64,000 nt of DNA from Tetracladium setigerum (lineage: Eukaryota; Ascomycota; Leotiomycetes; Helotiales): positions 2,480,001 to 2,544,000 of the forward strand of contig PZJY01000005.1 in assembly GCA_031472005.1 (NCBI GenBank). The letters are read 5' to 3'. Made by a program: the position numbers and the translations under genes. A model generated the notes under the pieces. It was not told where the DNA came from. It saw only the letters and a list, made by a program, of their open reading frames with translations, and did not search any database. Positions 55,917 to 64,000 of this stretch are shown here, piece by piece; the first letter of the stretch is position 1; every line of letters starts with the position of its first letter.

Positions 55917-57250
55917 TTTGAAGTGAGCGTGGTTTTGGGGTAGTTATATCTGCTGTTGTTCCTAGGCAGATGGTCTGTATCGTAATGAGGAGGCAAGGCT
56001 GAGGTTGCTGACACTCTTTCGGAGAACATTCCAGAGCCTTGGCCGAGGGGCGCCTTGGCGAGCGGAAGCTTACCATAAGGGACCTAGGGTGATTTTGTGA
56101 CTACTTACAGGTTGAGGGCTGGAGTTATAGTGTCGACTGGTGCGAGCGAGCTCGGCCGTTCCTAACAATTGCGTTACGTCCTACTAATCTCGAGCCAGAG
56201 GCGAGTTGTAATTCAATATTAACAGAAAAATCGAAAACTATTAACTAGAAAAGAAACATCCTCTCAAATAATCTCCATTTACCAAAGAAAATCATCGCCT
56301 AAATATCAATCTTGCCGAGCCGCCTTCGTCTTCCTCAACTGCAAAGCAACTTTGCACAACATTTCATCTCGGTCACAAGACAGGAGGACCCATTCTACAA
56401 TCTCGACTTACAAGTGACAGAATTCCGTGCGCTTGTATCAGCCACATGAAAAATAGAGTATTTACAATGCCGTGAATCTCGCGATAACGACTTTATAAAT
56501 ATATCTAGTAAGTTTTAGATAGTAATTCAACTAGTCAAAAATATTTTCAAAAAATAATTAAGTTGTTAAGTCTTAAATTACGAGTTTTATTCAAGTTATT
56601 AAACGTTGAGTTGCTTTAGGGGACAGATATAAGCGCACGGAATTCTGTCAACTACTGTTGCACCTAAAATTCTGATTACCTAGCGAGCCAGCTAGTTTGA
56701 CCTTTCTCCTTTCACAAAGAGCCTTCACATATCTAAGTTCCTCTGACGTCAAAGCTTTCTCATATCTAACTTTGTCTGACGTCAAAGCCTTCTCATATCT
56801 AACTTCGTCTGACGTCAAAGCCTGCCTCGCTCAGCCTACAATGTATGCCTCTCCGAATTATTGCAGGACATGTACTTGCGCGTCTCCTTCTTCTTATGTA
56901 ACAGCTTGGCCTCTCCAATGATATACATAGGCACTGAGTAGCAAGACTGCGAAAAGGGAAGTCCCTTCGAGATCTAAACAATCCCAATTGCCACTGGGAA
57001 GTCTGGGATAGCATGTTGTCATAGCATGTTGTGTAAGTTCTAAGATAGTGCTGCGCCCCTATTGCTCGGTGTAGCCTTGCTTCGCGCAAGTTATAAGAAG
57101 GGGAAGGAAGCAACCATTTTGCGAAAAGAGAAAAAAGGATTGTGCTCGATACATACTTGGATTCACGCAGCTGTGATATTTTGTCGGCTTTGGTCTCTCA
57201 AGAACGCCTACTGTTGTCGCGCTTAACCGTATAGCTCAAGTCTCGCTGCA
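55917..57250. other. 1.3-kb region with a CRE repeat array
   Basis: An AT-rich central part (about 56480-56620) is followed by the 33-bp array (56722-56823) and then the promoter of the STAND-type gene. A 74-aa ORF over the array is an artefact of its 33-bp (11-codon) period. Confidence 0.5.
56722..56823. repeat. 33-bp tandem array, three copies, each with TGACGTCA
   Basis: TGACGTCA is at 56744-56751, 56777-56784 and 56810-56817, exactly 33 bp apart. Copies share TCATATCTAA-CTT-GTCTGACGTCAAAGC with few changes; copy 1 is the most diverged. TGACGTCA is the perfect CRE bound by CREB/ATF-type bZIP factors (Atf1, AtfA). The array lies about 430 bp upstream of the STAND-type gene. Confidence 0.85.
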
Positions 57251-59020
57251 ATGGCAGGCTTGGAGATTGTCGGAGCTGTGTCTGGCATTGCAAGCCTCGC
57301 CGCTGTCGTTTTTACACTGTCCAAGAATCTGTATACTGTGGGCGACGCGTTAGCCAGCGCATCGGGCGACATTAAAGATCTTGCCGGAGATCTCGATACT
57401 TTTGCTCAAGAACTACAACTTCTCTCGAATCTCTTTTCTCAAGACTCCAACCGCTTTTCCAATCAGATCCAGAGCCTGGTGGTCAAGATTATCGGGGATT
57501 GTTCCACCATATGTCAGAAAATCAACAAAATTTTGGACAAGCTGCAGAACGGAGGCTTCCGTGCGAAAGTAAAATGGGTGTTCAAAGAAAAAGAGGTTCT
57601 GAAGTTATTGGCGAGACTGAGAGATCTCAAGCTTAGCCTTTTGAGTATGTTGGGAATGCTGGGTGCTCTGAAGGCCGATCTTTGGATGAGTACCATGGGA
57701 GTGTCTGCTCCCACTTTATTAAACGACGTACCCTATGAAAGTGTTTCGAGCGAAGACCGAAATCAAGTCAACCAAGACGCGGACGAGCCTTGGCCTCTGC
57801 TTCCTTCGCATGAGTTAGGTCTAATGCATTCAATCGATCTCCAGGCCACCCCAAATCTCGACATCTACCGCTTTGAACCTCCAGGATTCGCCCATTCAGA
57901 TGGGTGGATATCACACGAATTGATCAGTTTCGATACCTCAACCGAAGTTCTTGCTACGCATGTTGACCTCGTCGATGCCACCTTCATTGCATCTAGATCG
58001 GACAATCTCGTGCGAAATCCCACAGCAATGGAATCGAGCCAAAGTTTTCACAGCGCGGTGTCGTCGATTCCACTACCCGATAATTTCGAACATTGGGATG
58101 TGGAAAACGCAGGATTGATGTCGTTACTGCCCGAGCCTTCAATTCATCCGAATGTTCCAATTGGACTGCCCCAAGGCACGGCTTCCAGTCTTTATGGGGA
58201 TCATTTCCCTTGGATGGGCCCCGAAGAGCTCCACGAACTAGATCATCCGAAGAGACAGAAGCTATCAAAAAATCAGCTTGCCCAGCTCTGGTGGCAAGCA
58301 TTCGAATCGTTACAATCTTCCGACTACTATGAAGTTCACAAAATCGAGACCTCGTGGATCAGAAGTCTCTCTGAATGTGAGAGCTCAGAACCTTCTGACC
58401 AAGAAGTATGCCTACGCTCTCTCGAACGAATCAATCTTCCACAGGTTCCAGCATTTCCACTCTCTGACATCGCACTTCAATCATACACACAAATTCAAGA
58501 AGTCTGCAAGATGGTGCAAGAGACACTCAAGTTCAAAGCTGGAGCAGTAGTGTGGAATGTTCTGCCCGAAATATTGAATCACTTGCAGTGGAGCAGGCAC
58601 ACTGTGGTGAGGAAAGTTCTCCTACCTCAACTCGCAGAAGTAGTATCGCTGGTTGCACGGTATAATGTTATGGAGCTCATTTACCACAGCTCGCCAACTA
58701 TGGCACTCGTCCCAGAATACCAGCAGAAGCTGGTTGATCTCTGCAAAAATGTGCTGGTTTATCTAAATCACGCTGCATCTTTGAGGGACAGGAGCGACCT
58801 TAAACTGTTGCATACTTTGCTGCGGTCAATTCGGGAAGCAGATGCAAATTGTAGGAGCTTCAGCGTTGAGATTACTTCGGGCAAGGAAACTTCGAAAAGA
58901 GGCGTTAAGCGGAGAATTGACGAGTTGGAATACGGGGATTTCGAGACTGAGCAGTTTAATGGGCAGCGCATGAAGACACATACATGGTCGCGTTCGCTGG
59001 AAGTTGTCGCAGAGTCTTGA
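57251..59020 (+). CDS. Protein with a fungal STAND-type N-terminal helical domain, no NTPase
   Basis: A single exon, 589 aa. Residues 1-130 (MAGLEIVGAVSGIASLAAVV, LYTVGDALASASGDIKDLAG, DLDTFAQELQLLSNLFSQ, STICQKINKILDKLQ, LARLRDLKLSLLSMLGMLGA) match the N-terminal helical domain of fungal STAND/NLR-like proteins (Pfam type Fungal_N or HeLo/SesA-like). That domain is used in heterokaryon incompatibility and cell-death signalling. No NACHT or NB-ARC, ankyrin, WD or TPR region follows. Residues 150-330 are acidic and disordered, and 350-550 form a helical domain (QLAQLWWQAFESLQSSDYYE; VSLVARYNVMELIYHS) that I do not recognise. The C-terminus has a KRGVKRR basic patch. It is flanked upstream by a CRE array. 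The function is inferred only from the N-terminal resemblance. Confidence 0.7.
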   Translation: MAGLEIVGAVSGIASLAAVVFTLSKNLYTVGDALASASGDIKDLAGDLDTFAQELQLLSNLFSQDSNRFSNQIQSLVVKIIGDCSTICQKINKILDKLQNGGFRAKVKWVFKEKEVLKLLARLRDLKLSLLSMLGMLGALKADLWMSTMGVSAPTLLNDVPYESVSSEDRNQVNQDADEPWPLLPSHELGLMHSIDLQATPNLDIYRFEPPGFAHSDGWISHELISFDTSTEVLATHVDLVDATFIASRSDNLVRNPTAMESSQSFHSAVSSIPLPDNFEHWDVENAGLMSLLPEPSIHPNVPIGLPQGTASSLYGDHFPWMGPEELHELDHPKRQKLSKNQLAQLWWQAFESLQSSDYYEVHKIETSWIRSLSECESSEPSDQEVCLRSLERINLPQVPAFPLSDIALQSYTQIQEVCKMVQETLKFKAGAVVWNVLPEILNHLQWSRHTVVRKVLLPQLAEVVSLVARYNVMELIYHSSPTMALVPEYQQKLVDLCKNVLVYLNHAASLRDRSDLKLLHTLLRSIREADANCRSFSVEITSGKETSKRGVKRRIDELEYGDFETEQFNGQRMKTHTWSRSLEVVAES

Positions 59021-59300
59021 TAAATTACCGCTGGATTATTCGACACTTTAAAGGGCTCGTAGTAAGAGAAGAGAAGAGAAGAGCAATCTGTTTTTGGAGA
59101 GGGATTTGTGTGAATGGTTTGATGTTTGATTTAACTCTGCACCGATCGTGGAATTCTGCTGGATGTCATATTTTGTGGAACAGTATTGATGCATCAATAG
59201 ACTTGAATTTTAGTGTTTGCAAGAAAGCTTGCTGGCATTCTCCATGTGACCACCCCCCTATTATGATATAGCAGCACCAATCAATAACCCTCTTGAGATA

Positions 59301-60692
59301 TCAGTTCTTCCCTATGTCCATCGCGTCAGTCTCCCCATGCCCTAATCCATCTAACAGATCCCCCTTAGTTGCTTCCGCCAACTGCACCCTCCACAGCTTC
59401 TGCTCATTACAAACAAACAACTCCCCATCTCTCCCAAACGAAAAATTTGCCACCCCTCCTTGAACATAAATCTTTCCTATCATTGTGCCACCGGAATCCC
59501 ATACTTCTATTCCGTCACCACAACCAGCATAGACATTACCGAAAACATCAACTTTGATGCCATCAGGGAATCCTACTGCTGCCATTGCGAAAACGCGGCG
59601 ATCGGTTAAGTAAAGAGAGTTGGAGGTCCTTTTAACATTGAAGGCGTAGATGATTGCAGGTCTGCTTCTGTTATCAACTTGCGCTTCGCATTTCAAAGCA
59701 CAACAAACTCACTTTGAAGGATCTTTGGTCCCGTCACCCCCACAAGCACCTGTATCAGTCACATAAACCACCTCCTCACCCACCCCAAACGCAATCCCAT
59801 TGGGCTTCACAAAGCCATCAGCCACCACCCTCAGGTCCCCCGTCTCGGGAACAAATCTATACACAACATTTGGTAATTTCGGCCGTGGGCGAAACTCTTG
59901 CTCATGACCATAGCATGGATCCGTGAACCAGATTGAGCCATCTTTTCTAGAGACAATGACATCGTTGGGCGAGTTCAAGGCACGGCCATGGAAATTGGTC
60001 ACCAAAGGCACGGGTCGTGAGTTTCGGGGCATGAAGTAGATTCCACCTGTATTGTGGTTCATATTTCCTTGCGAGCAAAAGAGAATGCCGTCGTGGTAGT
60101 TGGTACCGCCGTTTGGCATGTCAATGCCAGGAGGGGGCCGCATTTTGGCCCAGTCTACTTGGTGAACATGGTTGGAGTTGTTGTTGCGGTGGAGTTTGAG
60201 ACGGGAGATGAGGATTGTGGGTGAGTGGGAGGTGGAGGCTGATTGGAGGAGGCCGGATGTTATGTAGAGTTCATCTGTAAGATTGTTAGTATTGCTTATT
60301 TCAAAAAGAAAGAGTGATGAAGAAGTTTCGTCGATATTACCATGTGCGGGGATGTATACACATGCTTCATGGAAGAAGGGATTATTGGTGTTGGTTGATA
60401 CGAGAAGAGAGTGATTTGGATTGGGCCCGATAAGGAGGGAGAATGAGGTATCGTATTGTTGAATAAGTAGTTGATCTGTAGCAGCAATCGTTGTCCTACA
60501 GATAGTATTTTCAGAAACGAAACAAGTTGCTCAGAGTGGTGAGGGGTACTCACTTCACGGAGCCATCACATTCTGCTCGCCGGTCGATAATCTGGGGAAT
60601 GTGAGCATCTTGTTGAAGTGGTCAGAGATTGTGACACATACCTGTACACCAGTTGGCTGAGGTTTAATCTCGGAATTTTTAAGTGTTGTCAT
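59301..60692 (-). CDS. Gluconolactonase / SMP-30 family lactonase
   Basis: Five exons on the minus strand: 60692-60642, 60591-60554, 60495-60341, 60274-59713 and 59667-59301. The introns are 50, 58, 66 and 45 nt; 390 aa, all phases close. The second exon is only 38 nt. The beta-propeller family motifs are visible: GGTNYHDGILFCSQGN, NSPNDVIVSRKDGSIWFTDP, KPNGIAFGVGEEVVYVTDTG, VGFPDGIKVDVFGNVYAG and NFSFGRDGELFVCNE. The metal ligands of the family (Glu, Asn, Asp) fit HEACVYIP, NSPND and PDGIKVD. It hydrolyses lactones such as gluconolactone. No signal peptide was found with the start MTTLKNSEI; it is probably cytosolic. Confidence 0.88.
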
Positions 60693-61411
60693 TGTTAAAG
60701 GGTTGTGTTGTCGAGTTTCTGTCCTGCTTCTCTTTGTTTGGGAACAAACAAACAAACGCAAGAGCAAAAGATGCGCGAGAAAAGAAACTTTAAGATTAGT
60801 TTTTATTGAAAGTGAAGAACTATTGGGTTCTAAACAGAATATTGCGATGTGTGAGCGAAAATCAATAGCATTCCGGTTGATGGAAGAATGTCATGTTGCT
60901 TCTATATCACGTGTCAAAACCCTGTTGAGTCAGAAGGTTTTAATTCATGGAGATGCTACTTTCAGTGCTAAACATACTAAAACAGAGTCCTAAAACAAAG
61001 TCCGCATGGCTAGGTGTAGAAGGGTTTTGAAGAATCGGTTCTTTTTACAAGTGGCGTGTTCCAGAGGTAGAGCAAAAGCTCCAAAATCGGACATCCATAG
61101 GTAGGTAAGTATGTCACAATGCTAGCAAATCTTGACTAACATAATCCACCTTCCAATAGTAGCCTTCAGTGAAGTTTGTTGAGTTCCACAACTGTCACCG
61201 ATGGAAACGCTACGCAATCAAATAGGGGAAGGGGGGGCAAGTCAGTCCGGACAATGCCAACAGTTGTAGAAGGAATAGCATTCGCAAAATCAAGATGTTG
61301 TTAACCGTTGTATTCTATAACCACCGCCATATTTTTACACAGGTCGTTCAATGTTTCGTTCAATGTTGACGATGCCCATTCTCCTACATCCGTAACGCTC
61401 CGATATTCCAT
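60693..61411. other. Intergenic, two minus-strand genes in tandem
   Basis: Promoter of the lactonase and 3' flank of ATP19. It contains TCACGTGT near 60907-60914 and TGAGTCA near 60926. No gene recognised. Confidence 0.45.
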
Positions 61412-61822
61412 CTAGTGCTTTGCGGCATCCTTCTTCTGCTCAGTGTCGGCTTGCTTCAAGAAGTCCCTGTTGATAGTTAGATTCTAGTTCCTCTTTGCAA
61501 CGCCTCCGCCGAATCTCAGGGTCTCTCCGAATTGACGTACTTGATGAAGCTCTCCTCGTCAGGGCTCTGGGCATTGATTGGGGGTGCTGCAGGCTTTTGC
61601 ACCTTTGATCCTCCCATTGCCAAATATGTTCCCGATCCAATGGTCGCAAGGGTGATCATCGCAAGCTATTACATCGGCACGGTTAGCATTAAATTCACAT
61701 CCCCAGCAGCTCCAATACAATTTCAATGGAACCAGCTCTCCGAGTACGAGTTTGCGAACAGCGCAGCGACATACCACATGGGAGCCAAATTGGCGACCGG
61801 CAATAGTGTACATTTGAGTCAT
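61412..61822 (-). CDS. ATP19: Mitochondrial F1Fo-ATP synthase subunit k (Atp19)
   Basis: Three exons: 61822-61775, 61665-61541 and 61466-61412. Introns are 109 nt (GTATGT ... AATAG) and 74 nt (GTACGT ... ACAG); 75 aa with closed phases. The protein reads MTQMYTIAGRQFGSHVLAMI, TLATIGSGTYLAMGGSKVQ and DEESFIKDFLKQAD. It has a short N-terminus, a single hydrophobic segment (res about 16-32) and a polar tail. Fungal Atp19 has the same MYTIAGRQVGSH-type opening and a proline-rich hinge, here PAAPPIN. It stabilises ATP synthase dimers in the inner membrane. Each exon is too short for an ORF scan; the minus-strand 126-aa ORF is a read-through of intron 1. Divergent from the MTP18-like gene. Confidence 0.85.
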
Positions 61823-62172
61823 CTTGAAGGATTGAAGGGTTGCGATGTGCGACTGAGGCTTGAGAGAAAGGATGGTTGAGGTTGGAGGTGCTTGAGGTTG
61901 TTGTTCTCGTCGCCCCGTCAAATTCGAGATTCGCAGCAACTTCGCTGACTAATGCAACGCCAAGACCAGAGCTCCTCGACCTCATCCGAGAGCATCCATC
62001 CCGCCCCCGTTCTCCACGATCACGATCCGAGAGACTCCGAATTGACTTGCACTCCCGAGGCAGAAGCCTTGCCTGGATAATTAGCCTCGCCTCTGGAATG
62101 CAACTTCACACTTCTACTTTTCTTTAAACCACCTTTCTTTACCATCCAAACACACGACACACATTCACAATA
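61823..62172. other. Divergent promoter between ATP19 and the MTP18-like gene
   Basis: A 350-bp interval between two mitochondrial-protein genes. A shared bidirectional promoter is possible. No palindrome is seen. Confidence 0.5.
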
Positions 62173-63098
62173 ATGGCCAGCAATGATTCGGATCCACCTC
62201 GGCGGGGACCTGCCCCAACAGGACTACCAGCTTACGAGAAACTCCCCACAAGCCTACAGAAGATAGTCGACAAGGCGGACGTTGACGAGAGCTTCTATGA
62301 CGACCTCTACGACGGCAAGTAAGTTATTGTCAGGAAAGGCTATTTTCCATTGCATTGCCATATCTGTAGACATATATACTGACGTAACAAAGAGCACCCG
62401 ACTCGACCGAAAGCAATATCAGATATGCGGCCTACGCGACGCGCATTCGAACTGCTCTGCTGTCCGCGCAGAGATACGTGGCGTACACTTCGGACATCGG
62501 AGAGTCGTTTCGACCAGTGGCCCATCCTAATTATGTACGAGCAGCGTATGGAGTTAGTTGGGCGTATCTAGTGGGAGACGTTGCCCATGAAGGATATAAA
62601 GCATATTGTGCGAACCAGCGTGTGAAGCATCCATATCTGCCACGAGAAGCTTCCCAAGTACGATACAACGATGCCAAGACGGAGATCAAGACCGTTGCGG
62701 AAGATGCTGAGGTTTCATTGATCCCTGGAAAGGTTGCACCGTTGGACGATTATCGAACCGTTATGGCTCAGAGAGCAATATTTCAAGGCATTGCATCGAT
62801 GGGCTTGCCAGCGTTTACTATACATTCAATCGTCCGGTATTCCGGTCGGGCTATGAAAGATGTTAAGAACCCTCGATTAAGAGTATATGGTCCTATCGGA
62901 TTGGGTCTGGCCGCTGTCCCAGCCTTGCCATTTCTTTTCGATGTTCCAGTTGAGACGGCAGTGGAGTATATATTCCACAAGGGATTTGAGACTTTTGGAG
63001 GCAAACCGGCCGTTGGCAACGCGCCGGCGACAGGCCGAGAGGAGGCTTTGCGACACGTAAATCAGGCACCGGTTGACAAGGGCGCCAAAGAGCTTTGA
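62173..63098 (+). CDS. Mitochondrial 18 kDa protein (MTP18/MTFP1) family
   Basis: Two exons, 62173-62318 and 62393-63098, with a 74-nt intron; 283 aa. The family segments are SNIRYAAYATRIRTALLSAQ, YVAYTSDIGESFRPVAHPN, AAYGVSWAYLVGDVAHEGYK and VMAQRAIFQGIASMGLPAFT. The last is followed by IHSIVRYSGRAMKD and a second hydrophobic span (YGPIGLGLAAVPALPFLFDV), then VEYIFHKGFETF. MTP18 is an inner-membrane protein that promotes mitochondrial fission. Several helices are hydrophobic or amphipathic. The fungal protein is longer than the human one through N- and C-terminal tails (ASNDSDPPRRGP, GREEALRHVNQAPVDK). The start MASNDS follows a CA-rich leader. Confidence 0.87.
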
Positions 63099-63706
63099 GG
63101 GTGTACGAGTTCTTAGTATAGTCAGCACAGGAGGGGAGTACGGCGTTTATGACTCAAGGGAGGGCCAAATCTCGACTACTACTTTCGTATATGCCCAGGG
63201 TGGCGTTGAAACAAATGGTTACACAAACATTTCCCCTGGAACCAACAACTCTCAGGTGATTTAACGTTGACGAGTCGGATATCCTCTCGACCTCCTCTTA
63301 TACCCTCCCCTGGTTGTCGATATCGATCAGCAAATCATAATTCCATCTCCAGCTGGCGGAAGAAGCCTCCCACTTCATCCAACCTCCAAATACTGTCAAG
63401 TGAGGCTCTCACCGCTCTTAACGCATGGTTCTATCCATTCACGGTCTGTGCAAATTTATACAACTCGGAAGCCCTTCGTGAATGTGCACACTCCACCATT
63501 TCTGTAGACAATGCATCTTCCGGGGATTGAAGCACCCATGTTGATCATCTTAGTCACAATACCTCCATTTTCGCCCACCATCTTCGTCTTTCTAAGACAT
63601 TCAGCAGTTGTCAAAATTTCATCGATCTTTTTCTACAGTATATCTGCAACAGCTCAAATTTTCCTTTTCGATGTTCTCCTTCCCTTCAATTCTCGTTGTC
63701 TTCAAA
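63099..63706. other. Intergenic, before the acetyltransferase gene
   Basis: TC-rich leader-like sequence and short ORFs without support. The in-frame ATGs at 63608 and 63674 are upstream of the chosen start. Confidence 0.45.
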
Positions 63707-64000
63707 ATGGCGGCTACACAAATAGATCAAGCGATCATAGACGAGGTGAAACTCCTTAGCGAGGTACCGGTACCATGGTGCTCAGAATTTGAAAAGATGA
63801 TTTCCGGTATGATGTAGGTCATGACTTTTCTCTACTTCTTCAGAAAATCTTTCTAACCAACTCTTAACCGCGTAGCTTTAGAACTGGGAGCGAAAGTCTA
63901 CTCCAACAATACCGAACTTCTGTCCTAAGAAATCTCTACTTTTTCAATGACGCTTCCGTTCCCGAATCTTATACCTACCAAGATCTTAGAATCCGTCGAA
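63707..64000 (+). CDS. Maltose/galactoside-type O-acetyltransferase, 5' part only
   Basis: Exon 1 63707-63813 and exon 2 from 63876 to beyond the window, with a 62-nt intron (GTAGGT donor, TCTAACC branch, CGTAG acceptor). The N-terminus MAATQIDQAIIDEVKLLSEV is followed by the maltose-acetyltransferase-type helix pair: EFEKMISGM-I-FRTGSESLLQ and RTSVLRNLYFFNDASVPE. This is the fungal form of the Mac domain that precedes the left-handed beta-helix acetyl-CoA domain. The catalytic part is outside the window, so the substrate is open. Splicing converts a stop (SGMM-stop) into a continuous frame. Confidence 0.75.

Overview
The window is nuclear DNA of a filamentous ascomycete (Pezizomycotina). The evidence is dense, mostly short genes on both strands, many introns of about 45-110 nt with GTAAGT/GTATGT donors, CTAAC-like branch points and YAG acceptors, and fungus-specific families (Fta1, Mrp51, Esf2, Atp19, a fungal STAND-type N-terminal domain). 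A Leotiomycete-like origin is my impression only. All exon structures below were worked out by eye from splice signals and reading-frame closure.

Layout. 0-7.3 kb: a 3'-truncated Bbc1/Mti1 SH3 protein, the CTD phosphatase Rtr1, ribosomal protein eS17 and mitoribosomal Mrp51. 7.3-14.4 kb: two gene-poor stretches flanking an FAD monooxygenase. 14.4-24 kb: a conserved-looking unknown protein, an intron-rich aldo-keto reductase with a 22-nt exon, Esf2, an aldehyde dehydrogenase and a three-exon 110-aa gene. 24.5-36 kb: an unknown 444-aa protein with a duplicated exon/intron unit, pantothenate synthetase, the helicase Dbp7, a 678-aa orphan, a tRNA-Arg(CCU) with an intron, and histidinol phosphatase. 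36-39.3 kb: a gene-poor stretch with degenerate repeats. 39.3-52 kb: thymidylate synthase, a MuDR/WRKY-GCM1-type DNA-binding protein with polyQ, a GPI-type secreted protein, an NAD(P) reductase, Fta1 (CENP-L), a GNAT acetyltransferase and two secreted proteins. 52.7-64 kb: a divergent ER thioredoxin/PDI, Cuz1, a STAND-N-terminal-domain protein, an SMP-30 lactonase, a divergent pair of mitochondrial genes (ATP19 and MTP18-like) and the start of a maltose-type O-acetyltransferase.

Most genes are housekeeping: ribosome biogenesis (eS17, Mrp51, Esf2, Dbp7), nucleotide, histidine and pantothenate synthesis, and mitochondrial function. I see no classical secondary-metabolite cluster, transposon with an intact transposase, or CRISPR array. 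Five otherwise intact genes carry six apparent frameshifts. In each case the frame is restored by one extra base in a run of 4-7 identical bases, which looks like a systematic homopolymer undercall in the assembly rather than gene decay.

The most unusual signals are a nested inverted repeat in the 43.9-45.0 kb divergent promoter region, a three-copy 33-bp array each carrying the CRE palindrome TGACGTCA upstream of the STAND-type gene, a five-copy 28-residue repeat in Dbp7, the tandem exon/intron duplication near 25 kb, and the MuDR-type/polyQ/C2H2 protein.
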